A stretch of DNA of 6,339 bases from Clostridia bacterium. Its GTDB lineage: Bacteria > Bacillota_A > Clostridia > Oscillospirales > CAG-272. Location of the stretch: the NCBI GenBank assembly GCA_017452945.1, contig JAFTLD010000063.1:1-6339 (forward strand). The letters are read 5' to 3'. Numbering within the stretch: the first letter of the stretch is position 1; every line of letters starts with the position of its first letter. Made by a program: the position numbers and the translations under genes. Under the pieces are notes generated by a model. The model had not been told where the DNA came from and did not search any database. It saw only the letters and a list, made by a program, of their open reading frames with translations. Shown here one piece after another: positions 6,016 through 6,339 of the stretch.

Positions 6016-6339
6016 CTTGCGTAATATGCCGCTTCAATATCAGCCGGCGACTTGAAATTCAAACGCCGATGAGGTCTGCGGTTATTGTAGTAATCAATAT
6101 ATTTGCCAACCTCTTCGTCAATTTCTTCGACAGACGAATACGTTTGACGATACAGCGCCTCGTATTTCAGCCTCGAAAAGAATGCTTCGCAGACCGCATT
6201 TTCGGTCGGTGTTCCTGGGGTGGCAAACGATTGTGTCACCGAACACTCTTTCAAGAATTCTCTGAAAGCATGGCAAGTGTATTGCACCCCTTGGTCACTA
6301 TGGAACATCAAACTTTTGGGTTCACCACGCCATCGAAAA
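6003..6339 (-). CDS. IS3-family transposase, C-terminal part (cut by the window edge)
   Basis: The last 111 residues of a DDE recombinase that catalyses movement of the insertion sequence. The reading frame has no stop up to the window edge and begins FRWRGEPKSLMFHSDQGVQY, so the gene continues beyond 6339; the TTG at 6309-6311 and ATG at 6306-6308 are internal codons, not starts. Seen: the second catalytic Asp in HSDQG; the catalytic Glu in NAVCEAFF, exactly 35 residues later, giving the DD35E spacing of the family; then FFSRLKYE and YIDYYNNRRPHRRLNFKSP, the usual C-terminal block of the integrase core (rve). The first Asp lies outside the window. The C terminus (about 15 residues after the NNRRPH block) is normal, so this end is not truncated. 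In IS3 elements this protein is usually made by frameshifting from an upstream orfA, which cannot be checked here. Confidence 0.95.
   Translation of the reverse strand, partial: FRWRGEPKSLMFHSDQGVQYTCHAFREFLKECSVTQSFATPGTPTENAVCEAFFSRLKYEALYRQTYSSVEEIDEEVGKYIDYYNNRRPHRRLNFKSPADIEAAYYASLKA

Larger units (their letters stand above)
5866..6339 (-). mobile_element. Transposase-distal (right) end of an IS3-family insertion sequence, partial
   Basis: The DDE transposase gene enters from the window edge and ends at 6003. Beyond its stop lie about 137 bases with a hairpin, a repeat pair and, at 5866 onward, TGCGGGGGTAACGACTTTTG, a stretch beginning with TG and continuing GGAACACATTT. This has the general look of IS3-family terminal repeats (TG at the tip, a G/C-run, then a TTTTGG-ACA-like block). 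If so, the element ends two bases after the tRNA CCA. The other end lies outside the window, so neither the inverted repeat nor a target duplication can be confirmed. The element type is secure from the transposase; the boundary is a guess to within tens of bases. Confidence 0.6.

Noticed and set aside
1..6339. CRISPR array, retron, toxin-antitoxin pair or phage genes
   Set aside because: No regularly spaced repeats, reverse transcriptase, small gene pair or phage-type gene was found on either strand.

Overview
The window looks like a chromosomal segment of a Gram-positive, moderately GC-rich Firmicute, most likely a gut-type member of the Clostridia. This rests on purine-rich Shine-Dalgarno sites (AAGGAGG and variants), textbook sigma-A promoters with 17-bp spacers, a lipoprotein family typical of Clostridia, a MATE exporter with a TTG start, and a tRNA with an encoded CCA end. 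The genus cannot be fixed from the sequence.

Region 1 (12-4192, plus strand) is a compact three-gene unit: a predicted lipoprotein with propeller-like repeats, a 705-residue membrane protein that looks like two ABC-2-type permease halves fused head to tail, and an ABC ATPase of the drug/bacteriocin-export type. The lipoprotein and permease genes overlap by 4 bases (ATGA). The permease stop abuts the ATPase start, whose strong ribosome binding site lies inside the permease gene. The three probably form one transporter: ATPase as motor, fused permease as channel, lipoprotein as an outside-facing accessory. The substrate is unknown. The promoter and any regulator lie before the window.

Region 2 (4193-5700) begins with a bidirectional hairpin terminator that separates the ABC unit from a convergent, minus-strand MATE multidrug/sodium-antiporter gene. 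That gene starts with TTG and has a consensus extended -10 promoter on its 5' side.

Region 3 (5700-5864) is a divergent promoter region. It drives the MATE gene leftwards and a tRNA-Gln(UUG) gene rightwards; the tRNA promoter is preceded by A-tracts resembling an UP element.

Region 4 (5865-6339) appears to be the transposase-distal end of an IS3-family insertion sequence abutting the 3' end of the tRNA. It holds a near-repeat pair of 27 bases, a perfect 16-bp hairpin that can stop transcription from both sides, and the C-terminal part of a DDE transposase that runs off the window edge.

No wholly new system is evident. The most unusual items are the fused double permease with its Cys-rich lipoprotein partner, and the arrangement in which an IS end seems to supply the terminator for a tRNA gene.
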